DNA from: Desulfuromonadales bacterium C00003068
GTDB lineage: Bacteria > Desulfobacterota > Desulfuromonadia > Desulfuromonadales > Desulfuromonadaceae
Length of the DNA: 6,607 nt
Direction: 5' to 3'
NCBI GenBank assembly: GCA_001751155.1
Contig: MAXR01000022.1
Span: 1-6,607, forward strand
Position 1 is the stretch's first letter. Every line of letters begins with the position of its first letter. A program made the translations under genes and the position numbers. Positions 1-5,511 of the stretch are shown here, piece by piece. The notes below the pieces were generated by a model. It searched no databases. It saw only the letters and a list, made by a program, of their open reading frames with translations, and had not been told where the DNA came from.

Positions 1-282
1 ATTAAGCACCGTTTTGTTGGCTTTGAACCCTATTGTGCGACAACCCGTGCCTACAACAACGCGTTGCATGAGCAGTTACCTCAATATGAGATCGAGTTGT
101 GCCAATTTGCCCGGGTCGAATCGGATCAAGGGGCGATTAGTGCTTCTCAAGTACGTCAATTACTGGTGCAGCACTCTTTAGACAACTTGTCACAGCTAGT
201 GCCTGAAACAACGCTAAACTTTTTAACTTCAAGTAAATTTTCTAAGCAGGTTCATTTAGATCCTGAATTTCGGAGGCATTAA
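1..282 (+). CDS. citC: Citrate lyase ligase CitC, C-terminal part (5' end outside window)
   Basis: CitC ([citrate (pro-3S)-lyase] ligase) uses ATP and acetate to acetylate the thiol of the CitD prosthetic group, switching citrate lyase on. The frame is open from base 1, so 93 C-terminal residues of a protein of usually about 330-350 are visible. They begin IKHRFVGFEPYC and include TRAYN followed by LHEQLPQYEIE. The segment ISASQVRQLL (about residues 46-55 of the visible part) is the ISxSxxR-type motif of the nucleotidyltransferase fold, as expected for the CitC C-terminal domain. The end LVPETTLNFL also matches the family. The stop overlaps the citD start by one base (TAATG). Identification rests on these motifs and on the directly following citD-E-F-X-G genes. 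The promoter and first part of the gene lie upstream of the window. Confidence 0.93.
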   Translation: MKHRFVGFEPYCATTRAYNNALHEQLPQYEIELCQFARVESDQGAISASQVRQLLVQHSLDNLSQLVPETTLNFLTSSKFSKQVHLDPEFRRH

Positions 283-545
283 TGGAGATTCAATCAAAAG
301 CAAGAGCAGGTACCATGCAATCGAGCGATATAATGGTTTTTGTTGAACCAGCAGATCAGTTAATTATTGAGATTGAATCGACGGTGCTCAAACAGTTTGA
401 ACACTTGATTCGCCAACGGATCGAACAGCAGTTGGCCACTTTGGAGGTCACTCAAGGCCTGATTCGGGTGAGTGATCGTGGTGCGTTGGATTATGCGATT
501 GATGCACGTATTGAGACCGCCGTACGGCGATCGATGGAGGGATAG
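282..545 (+). CDS. citD: Citrate lyase acyl carrier protein, gamma subunit CitD
   Basis: CitD is the acyl carrier subunit of the citrate lyase complex. It carries the 2'-(5''-phosphoribosyl)-3'-dephospho-CoA group on which the acetyl and citryl thioesters are formed. The N-terminal motif AGTMQSSDIMV is clear. Ser14, inside GTMQSSD, falls at the same residue number as the serine modified in the Klebsiella protein. DRGALDYAIDARIE (residues 65-78) matches the conserved C-terminal helix region (DDKGALxxxLRAR in relatives). The start ATG shares its A with the citC stop and has CGGAGG at 271-276, five bases upstream. At 87 residues it is about ten shorter than typical CitD (about 97), ending at RRSMEG right after the conserved helix. 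The next ATG abuts its stop (TAGATG). Confidence 0.95.
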   Translation: MEIQSKARAGTMQSSDIMVFVEPADQLIIEIESTVLKQFEHLIRQRIEQQLATLEVTQGLIRVSDRGALDYAIDARIETAVRRSMEG

Positions 546-1025
546 ATGGATAACGCTTGGTATAAAGAGTGCTCAACAGGGCGCCGTTTTTTACTCAAAA
601 TATCCCCTGGCGAAAAGTTGGTCGAAAAGTTATTCGACTTTGCAGCGGAAACCGGTGTTAAAAATGCGGTGATCACATCGGCGGTGGGGTCAGTGACTGA
701 CGTTCGTATCCGTGGCATTAAAGCGGGGGCGAAACTTCCCATTTCTGCGCCACGTATGAATATTCATGAATTCGATGGCCCGTTTGAGATGTTGGGCTTA
801 GAGGGCAATATTGTCCCTAATGATAAGGGCGAGAGTGATTGTCATCTGCATATCTTGATGTCGAAATCGACTGGCGAGGTACTGGGCGGGCATCTGTTTG
901 ATGCGCGGATATTTGCCAGTTGCGAAATTATGATTGAAGAATTCACTGTGACTGGTGTCGTTGAACGTCATCAGTCGAAAAGTGGTGGAATTTCAACCTT
1001 TTATTTGGGGGACAAAGATGAGTGA
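546..1025 (+). CDS. PPC/DUF296-domain protein embedded in the citrate lyase operon
   Basis: This 159-residue protein is a single PPC (plants and prokaryotes conserved, DUF296) domain. Seen in the sequence: a family-like start FLLKISPGEKLVEKL (residues 15-29), the glycine-rich turn ITSAVGSVTDVRIR (43-56), the core FEMLGLEGNIV (80-90), CHLHILMS (99-106) and GEVLGGHLF (110-118). His100, His102 and His116 are the conserved histidines of this family, which bind a metal in bacterial and archaeal structures as I recall. There is no signal peptide, membrane segment or AT-hook, so it should be cytosolic. The start has GGAGG (536-540) five bases upstream and abuts the citD stop. Its end overlaps citE by 8 bases. 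It is therefore made with the lyase subunits, between the carrier and the lyase subunit, and is not a stray insertion. Its function is unknown. A role in citrate lyase assembly, activity control or deacetylation is only inferred from position. The family is confident, the role is not. Confidence 0.88.
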   Translation: MDNAWYKECSTGRRFLLKISPGEKLVEKLFDFAAETGVKNAVITSAVGSVTDVRIRGIKAGAKLPISAPRMNIHEFDGPFEMLGLEGNIVPNDKGESDCHLHILMSKSTGEVLGGHLFDARIFASCEIMIEEFTVTGVVERHQSKSGGISTFYLGDKDE

Positions 1026-1944
1026 TCCTGTCCTGAGTTTACGCCGTTCGTTGCTGTACGTGCCGGGAAATATGCCGTCGATGCTGCAAAATATCCCCGT
1101 ATTTAATTGCGATACTGTCTTTATTGACCTTGAAGATGCGGTGCCGCTGAATGAAAAAGATGCCGCACGAAGCTTAGTGAGCAAGTTTGTCGCCTCCTAT
1201 AAGGATCGTAATAAAGAGGTGTTTATTCGTATTAATGCTTTGGATACCGAATGGGGTTACGGCGACCTGCTGAGTGTGTTGCCATCACTACCTGATGGTA
1301 TCCGGCTCCCCAAAGCCGATACTCCAGAGATTGTCGAGCGTCTCGATACCATGTTAACCGAAATGGAGGAGACGTTAGGGCTGAAGATTGGCACGTTTAA
1401 GATTATCCCCTCTATTGAAAGCGCTATGGGGGTGATTAACTGCATTAAAATTGCCCGCTGCTCATCGCGAGTGATTGCGTTGGCGTTTGGTGCCGAGGAT
1501 TTTACCGCCGACATGGAGATTGAACGAACTAAAAAAGGTGATGAGCTGTTCAGTGCCCGTACTCGGGTGTTGTGGGCAGCCAAAGCAGCGGGAATTCAGG
1601 CGGTGGATACCATTTTTGCTGATGTTGGCGATATGGATAGTTTTCGCACCGAGGTTGAGTTAGTTAAGCGCCTTGGCTTTACCGGTAAATCGTTGGTTAA
1701 TCCGCGTCAAGTAGATGTGGTTCATGAGGTGTTTGCCCCGAAACCAAAAGAGATCGAATACGCTAAACAGGTGATTGAAGCGATTATTCGCGCTCGTGAG
1801 ATGGGTACGGGTGTTATTGCCCTCAATGGTAAAATGATTGATGCTCCAGTGGTCAAGCGTGCTGCCCGAGTGATTAAAACCGCCGTTTCTCAAGGTTTAC
1901 TTGATTACGAGCTGGATGATGAGGTGATTTATGGTGCGAAATAG
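1018..1944 (+). CDS. citE: Citrate lyase beta subunit CitE (citryl-CoA/ACP lyase)
   Basis: CitE cleaves the citryl thioester on CitD to oxaloacetate and acetyl-CitD. It is 308 residues, normal for the family, with the HpcH/HpaI-type TIM barrel. Landmarks are RRSLLYVPGN (9-18), FIDLEDAVP (35-43), VFIRINALDT (68-77) with Arg71, IRLPKAD (95-101), IPSIESAMG (130-138) with Glu134, GAEDFTADM (158-166) with Asp161, and GKSLVNPRQ (223-231). By analogy with characterised relatives, Glu134 and Asp161 should bind magnesium and Arg71 the carboxylate. The start is ATG 1018, eight bases inside the preceding gene. The frame stays open upstream to a GTG at 955, but that would add 21 residues lying inside the PPC gene and lacking family similarity, and MSDPVLSLRRSLLYVPG is a typical CitE start. 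The ribosome site is a weak G-run (1007-1011), so coupled re-initiation is likely. The end overlaps citF by 14 bases. Confidence 0.96.
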   Translation: MSDPVLSLRRSLLYVPGNMPSMLQNIPVFNCDTVFIDLEDAVPLNEKDAARSLVSKFVASYKDRNKEVFIRINALDTEWGYGDLLSVLPSLPDGIRLPKADTPEIVERLDTMLTEMEETLGLKIGTFKIIPSIESAMGVINCIKIARCSSRVIALAFGAEDFTADMEIERTKKGDELFSARTRVLWAAKAAGIQAVDTIFADVGDMDSFRTEVELVKRLGFTGKSLVNPRQVDVVHEVFAPKPKEIEYAKQVIEAIIRAREMGTGVIALNGKMIDAPVVKRAARVIKTAVSQGLLDYELDDEVIYGAK

Positions 1945-3469
1945 TCTGGGGCGGCTTGTCCCTGAAATCTTTAATAACCAAGCGCGGCGTCCGTATTGCG
2001 ATCCGTTTTCCTTACAGCCTACAGGTCAGCGTGCTAGTCGCACCTTGCGCCGCGTGAATCCGGGTTTTAACAAAGTGTTGGCCAGTCTTAAAGACGCCAT
2101 CATCGCCTCGGGACTGAAAGATGGCATGTGTATCTCGACTCATCATCATCTGCGCAATGGCGACATGTTATTGAACATGGTGGTGCGGGTGATCGATTCA
2201 CTCGATATTCGCGATATCACCATCGCCTCAACATCGATCCATCCGGTGCACGCAGAGTTGATCCCGTACATCAAGAGTGGCACCATCCGTGGCTTTGAGT
2301 GTGGTGTGAATGGCTTAATTGGTGAGATGGCGAGCAAGGGTGAGATCAGCTGTCCGATCATCGTCCGTACCCATGGTGGCCGTGCTCGGGCCATGTCAAC
2401 TGGCGAAGTAAAGGTGGATGTGGCATTCATTGCCGCGCCGCAGTGTGATCGTTATGGCAATATGAATGGCTACTACGGTCCTTCAGCCTGTGGCTCCCTC
2501 GGCTATGCTCATCTCGACGCTGAATATGCCCATTGTGTGATTGCGGTGACTGATAATTTACACGACTATCCCGTTTCGCCGATATCGATTGATCAAACTC
2601 AAGTGGATTATGTCGTACAGGTTGAAAAACTTGGCGATCCGAGCAAAATTGTTTCGACCACAACCCGTATCACCAAAGACCCTGTTGGGCTGATGATTGC
2701 CAAATATGCCAGTGAGGTGATTGAAACTGCTGGATTGATCAAAGATGGTTTCTCGTTTCAAACGGGTGCTGGTGGCACCAGTCTTGCGGTGGCCGATAAT
2801 GTGCGTAAAAAGATGCTTGCTGCTGGGGTAAAGGGCAGTTTTGGCAGTGGTGGTATCACCAGTTATTTTGTCGATATGCTCGAACAAGGGCTATTTGATA
2901 CGCTATTTGATGTGCAGTGCTTTGATCTTGAGGCGGTGAAGTCGATCGGCCGCAATATGAAGCATTTGGAGATCAGCGCCGATATGTATGCTAATCCATT
3001 TAATAGTGGTGCGGTAGTTAATCAACTCGATGCCGTTATTCTTGGTGCGACAGAGGTCGATGTTGATTTTAATGTCAATGTCAATACTGAGTCAAACGGC
3101 TACTTATTGCATAATACCGGTGGCCATAGCGATACCGCTGCTGGGGCCAAACTATCGATTATTACTGTCCCCTCGATTCGTGGCCGTTTGCCCATCGTTC
3201 GCGATGCCGTGACCACCATCACCACACCAGGTGAAACCGTTGATGTGATTGTGACTGAGCGGGGTATTGCGGTGAATGACCAACATCCCGAACTGAAAAA
3301 AGAGCTGATTAAGCGTAAATTGCCGGTGAAGGATATTCGCCAGCTGCAGCAAGAGATTGTTGCCATGACTGGCATCCCAAAACCATTGGAGTTTGAAGAT
3401 GATATCGTTGCTGTTATCGAATATCGCGACGGAACCATTATTGACTGTGTCCGCCGAGTTAAAGAGTGA
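1931..3469 (+). CDS. citF: Citrate lyase alpha subunit CitF (citrate:acetyl-ACP transferase)
   Basis: CitF exchanges the acetyl group on CitD for citrate, giving citryl-CitD and releasing acetate. The protein has 512 residues, the usual length (E. coli about 510). Typical segments are ISTHHHLRNGD (68-78), SIHPVHAELIPYI (102-114), IVRTHGGRARA (144-154), CDRYGNMNGYYGPSACGSLGY (172-192), GSFGSGGITSYFVDMLEQG (302-320), ADMYANPFN (350-358), NTGGHSDTAAGAKL (395-408), RGRLPIVRD (417-425) and a C-terminal DCVRRVK. No break or missing block was noticed. The ATG is preceded by GAGGTG (1921-1926), four bases upstream and lying inside the citE coding sequence, so citE and citF overlap by 14 bases in different frames. 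Citrate binding and CoA transfer are family knowledge. Confidence 0.97.
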   Translation: MVRNSLGRLVPEIFNNQARRPYCDPFSLQPTGQRASRTLRRVNPGFNKVLASLKDAIIASGLKDGMCISTHHHLRNGDMLLNMVVRVIDSLDIRDITIASTSIHPVHAELIPYIKSGTIRGFECGVNGLIGEMASKGEISCPIIVRTHGGRARAMSTGEVKVDVAFIAAPQCDRYGNMNGYYGPSACGSLGYAHLDAEYAHCVIAVTDNLHDYPVSPISIDQTQVDYVVQVEKLGDPSKIVSTTTRITKDPVGLMIAKYASEVIETAGLIKDGFSFQTGAGGTSLAVADNVRKKMLAAGVKGSFGSGGITSYFVDMLEQGLFDTLFDVQCFDLEAVKSIGRNMKHLEISADMYANPFNSGAVVNQLDAVILGATEVDVDFNVNVNTESNGYLLHNTGGHSDTAAGAKLSIITVPSIRGRLPIVRDAVTTITTPGETVDVIVTERGIAVNDQHPELKKELIKRKLPVKDIRQLQQEIVAMTGIPKPLEFEDDIVAVIEYRDGTIIDCVRRVKE

Positions 3470-3944
3470 TCTGCTCGCTGCACGTGATCTGCGTCAGCTT
3501 GACCTGAACTCTTTTATCAACACTGAGCATAATACGGTGATCATGATGGCGTTGAATATCCCCGGCCCAGATAAACTCCCGGCCGGGGGCGAAGCGTTGA
3601 TGGCGTGGGGGCGTAGATGTGTTGAGGTGAAAACAGGTGCACACTGCGTGGTGACAAATCGTGATGCCGCAGGACTCTATATGTTGTTTGTCTGTGATTT
3701 GGCGCCGCAACGCTGCAAAGAGTTGGCCGTGAAGATCGAGGAGCAAACGCCTGCAGCGCGACTGTTGGATGTTGATATCTACACTAACGATGGTGATCAG
3801 TTGGGGCGTGCGAATTTAGGCTTTAAGGCGCGTAGGTGTTTACTCTGTGAGCGACCCGCTGTGGAATGTATGAGGACAGGAAATCATGAACCAGATGCTA
3901 TCGTTCAATCTGCACAGCAGCGATTATCCACCTTTATCAACTAA
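3399..3944 (+). CDS. citX: Apo-citrate lyase phosphoribosyl-dephospho-CoA transferase CitX
   Basis: CitX transfers the triphosphoribosyl-dephospho-CoA made by CitG onto the CitD serine, giving holo-citrate lyase. Numbering from ATG 3399 (181 residues; E. coli CitX has 183), recognisable parts are LLAARDLRQ (25-33), ALNIPGPDK (51-59, matching the family's xxxPGPxK), ARLLDVDIYTNDG (120-132, the family's G-R-L-x-D-[IV]-D-V block) and ARRCLLCE (144-151), the signature near the end. The start is uncertain. ATG 3399 has GGAG (3388-3391) seven bases upstream and gives the family length, but overlaps citF by 71 bases. GTG 3447 gives 165 residues and a 23-base overlap but has no good ribosome site. 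TTG 3441 is also possible. The 3' end overlaps citG by 59 bases. The identity is firm, the first 16 residues are not. Confidence 0.9.
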   Translation: MISLLLSNIATEPLLTVSAELKSDLLAARDLRQLDLNSFINTEHNTVIMMALNIPGPDKLPAGGEALMAWGRRCVEVKTGAHCVVTNRDAAGLYMLFVCDLAPQRCKELAVKIEEQTPAARLLDVDIYTNDGDQLGRANLGFKARRCLLCERPAVECMRTGNHEPDAIVQSAQQRLSTFIN

Positions 3945-4728
3945 TGTCTTAGCACGGGCTTTTTGTGGCGGTGCGCTAAGCGAGCTGCAATTAACGCCCA
4001 AACCGGGACTGGTTGATCAGGATAATAGTGGTTCGCACCCTGATCTTAGTTTTGAGATTATGCAGCACTCGGTTCGTTTACTCGAACTATTTTATCGCGA
4101 GCTGTTATTGCTTGAAGTGCCAACGCTGAATATGATGGATCTTAAACGGATCGGAATTGCTGCCGAACAACGGATGCACCAGCAGTGTGGCAGTAACACC
4201 CATCGTGGTTATATTTTCCTCAGTGGTTTAACACTTCTTGCCGCGCGCAATCAGAGAGATGTGCGAGCTGAAATCGTACAGCTCGCTCAAATCTACTTTA
4301 ACCATCAACTTGAATCGTCGCATGGCCAAGCGGTACGCCAGCGTTACGCTACCGGTGGTATTGTCGATGAATGTTTGCACGGTTTACCGGCAGTGTTTGA
4401 CTACGCCTTACCAATTTACCACCATGCCATGGTTCAGGGTGACCCGCAGCGGGCAGCATTGATGATGATGGCAGGGCTGATGCAGGTCACGGAGGATACC
4501 ACCAGCTACCACCGCTGTGGTAGCTCGGGACTTAAACAGATTCAAGCTGATGGGGCATATCTTGAAAAGTGTCTCAATGATGGGGTTGATGTCATCCTGT
4601 GGTTGCGCCAACGTAATGCCCTGTATCAGGAGATGAACCTAACGATGGGTGGGGTTGCCGACCTGATGGCATTAACTTTTGCGCTCTACGAATTAATTGT
4701 TACAGGTGTGTGTGATGTATCACCCTAA
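3886..4728 (+). CDS. citG: Triphosphoribosyl-dephospho-CoA synthase CitG
   Basis: CitG condenses dephospho-CoA with ATP, releasing adenine, to make 2'-(5''-triphosphoribosyl)-3'-dephospho-CoA, the precursor of the citrate lyase prosthetic group. It has 280 residues, close to the usual 280-300. Family blocks seen are LTPKPGLVDQDNSGSHPDLSF (roughly 36-56), GSNTHRGYIF (102-111), GLMQVTEDTTSYHRCGSSGL (197-216) and TMGGVADLMALTFALYE (253-269). The ATG at 3886 has AGGA (3878-3881) four bases upstream. ATG 3895 is a weaker alternative. The first 59 bases lie inside citX in another frame. MdcB of malonate decarboxylase is a homologue doing the same reaction, but the surrounding cit genes decide for CitG. 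It is the last gene of the operon, with 56 bases from its stop to the hairpin at 4785. Confidence 0.95.
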   Translation: MNQMLSFNLHSSDYPPLSTNVLARAFCGGALSELQLTPKPGLVDQDNSGSHPDLSFEIMQHSVRLLELFYRELLLLEVPTLNMMDLKRIGIAAEQRMHQQCGSNTHRGYIFLSGLTLLAARNQRDVRAEIVQLAQIYFNHQLESSHGQAVRQRYATGGIVDECLHGLPAVFDYALPIYHHAMVQGDPQRAALMMMAGLMQVTEDTTSYHRCGSSGLKQIQADGAYLEKCLNDGVDVILWLRQRNALYQEMNLTMGGVADLMALTFALYELIVTGVCDVSP

Positions 4729-4774
4729 TCAATAATAGGTGTGACTACTTAAGTATCTTTGGTGTTCAACGCAA

Positions 4775-4819
4775 GAAAACAAAAAGCGGGCCTGAATTCA
4801 AAGAGAATTCAGGCCCGCT
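4775..4819 (-). terminator. Intrinsic terminator of the minus-strand unit, between convergent operons
   Basis: The arms AGCGGGCCTGAATTC (4785-4799) and GAATTCAGGCCCGCT (4805-4819) pair perfectly over 15 bp around the loop AAAGA. Read on the minus strand, the stem is followed directly by TTTTTGTTTTC (complement of 4775-4785), a textbook intrinsic terminator for the lysine-rich gene at 4866-4973. On the plus strand the stem is followed by GTGTTATGTC with no T-run. It may still slow or protect the 3' end of the cit transcript 56 bases after the citG stop, but as a plus-strand terminator it is weak. Confidence 0.85.
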
Positions 4820-4845
4820 GTGTTATGTCATGTGTTTACTGGTAC

Positions 4846-4859
4846 GGGGAATTTTCCCC
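4846..4859. repeat. Small inverted repeat just past the lysine-rich gene
   Basis: GGGGA and TCCCC pair around a four-base loop between the lysine-rich gene stop (4866) and the main terminator hairpin. There is no T-run on either side, so it is not a terminator by itself. It could stabilise the 3' end of the transcript or be chance. Confidence 0.3.
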
Positions 4860-4865
4860 TCACTC

Positions 4866-4973
4866 TTATTTACTCTTTTCTGCCTTCTTAATTTTTTTCG
4901 CTTCCTTTTTTTCTTTCTTGCTCTTGGCAGGTTCTTTCTTATCTGATTTCTTAGTATCCATGCCTTTGCCCAT
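4866..4973 (-). CDS. Very small lysine-rich protein (35 residues), function unknown
   Basis: A 35-codon minus-strand frame runs from ATG (complement of 4971-4973) to TAA (complement of 4866-4868). It starts MGKGMDTKKSDKKEP and continues with KK/KE repeats to the end, ...KIKKAEKSK. Sixteen of the 35 residues are lysine, with glutamate and alanine as the main others. There is no cysteine, aromatic residue or membrane segment. A strong ribosome binding site, AAGGAG, sits seven bases before the ATG, and a clear intrinsic terminator follows 47 bases after the stop. These two signals argue for a real gene. The protein is probably a soluble, charged single helix or disordered, possibly binding nucleic acid or ribosomes. 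I recall similar short MGKG-starting, lysine-rich hypothetical proteins in proteobacteria, but cannot confirm it here. It is not the ribosomal THX protein, whose sequence differs after MGKG. A second in-frame ATG lies at 4961. Confidence 0.72.
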   Translation of the reverse strand: MGKGMDTKKSDKKEPAKSKKEKKEAKKIKKAEKSK

Positions 4974-5011
4974 TATCTTACTCCTTGAAGGTGTGAGTGT
5001 AACCTATAGGG

Positions 5012-5029
5012 ATGTATGATATCACGCAT
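5012..5029. promoter_or_regulatory. Imperfect 18-bp palindrome upstream of the lysine-rich gene
   Basis: ATG-TA-TGATATCA-CG-CAT is symmetric at 14 of 18 positions around a perfect 8-bp core TGATATCA (5017-5024). It lies about 38 bases upstream of the lysine-rich gene start, where an operator would be expected. I could not identify convincing -35 and -10 boxes at a proper spacing, and no known regulator consensus matches, so the regulatory role is only suggested by symmetry and position. Confidence 0.25.
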
Positions 5030-5115
5030 GGCTGTGCAATGGGGTTATTCTCAATCTTCGCTGAAATTTCTTGTTGTTTTGTGGGTGATAAATTAGCTGG
5101 CCGATAGTATTGATT

Positions 5116-5484
5116 TTAAATCGCGCTGTAAACTTCTCTCTTACTCACCCCTTCAGCCTTGACGCGATCCAACATCAGGGCGAGGGCGGGCTTGACATTT
5201 TCGCGAATATCTCCAGCAACGATAATAAATAATACATCGTCACCAGGTATCATGAGGCCAGAACGAGCTTCAACGACTACCTTGAATATTCCTTCCATAT
5301 TTTCAATCTCTTGACGAATTTGCTCGATTTTTTCGAGATCGGAAGCAACCTCCATTTGGCAAATGTTTGCGCCATCGGCACGTGACCAGCCGCGAACAAT
5401 GCCATTATGAGCCAGCACCATTCCGACATTGTTAGCAAATTCGGGGTCTTTTTTCAGTTCTGCAATCGTTTTGGATATATCCAT
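5116..5484 (-). CDS. MoaE-like molybdopterin synthase catalytic subunit, short divergent form
   Basis: MoaE, with the sulfur carrier MoaD, converts cyclic pyranopterin monophosphate to molybdopterin. This 122-residue protein (E. coli MoaE has 150) shows the fold in outline. NVGMVLAHNGIVRGW (19-33) corresponds to the opening strand and Arg of MoaE (G-x-x-V-x-F-x-G-x-V-R). LEKIEQIRQEIENMEGIFKVVVEARSG covers the helix and strand with the relatives' H-R-x-G position. PGDDVLFIIVAGDIRENVKPAL (80-101) matches the P-G-[ED]-x-x-V...A-x-H-R block with Arg94 kept and His replaced by Ile. KAEGVSKREV (109-118) keeps two lysines, K109 and K115, where the catalytic pair of MoaE lies. The C-terminal extension of MoaE is absent. 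The start has AAGGAG seven bases upstream. It lies 27 bases after the moaA stop, in the same operon. No moaD is in view. Activity as a true MoaE is uncertain. Confidence 0.72.
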   Translation of the reverse strand: MDISKTIAELKKDPEFANNVGMVLAHNGIVRGWSRADGANICQMEVASDLEKIEQIRQEIENMEGIFKVVVEARSGLMIPGDDVLFIIVAGDIRENVKPALALMLDRVKAEGVSKREVYSAI

Positions 5485-5511
5485 TGTGTACTCCTTGTTT
5501 ATTTGGTCGGT

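Noticed and set aside
955..1017. Upstream GTG extension of citE by 21 residues.
   Set aside because: It lies inside the conserved PPC gene, and the extra residues have no family similarity. ATG 1018 gives the normal 308-residue CitE.
1257..2887. Several antisense frames of 60-127 residues opposite citE, citF and citX.
   Set aside because: They show no protein-like composition or ribosome sites, and are expected shadows of long, conserved coding sequences.
4759..5019. An 86-residue plus-strand frame with a very hydrophobic, membrane-like translation (many F, L and S).
   Set aside because: It starts at TTG, reads through the terminator hairpin, and is antisense to the lysine-rich gene. Lysine codons AAA/AAG read backwards give TTT/CTT, that is phenylalanine and leucine, so the apparent membrane segment is an artefact.
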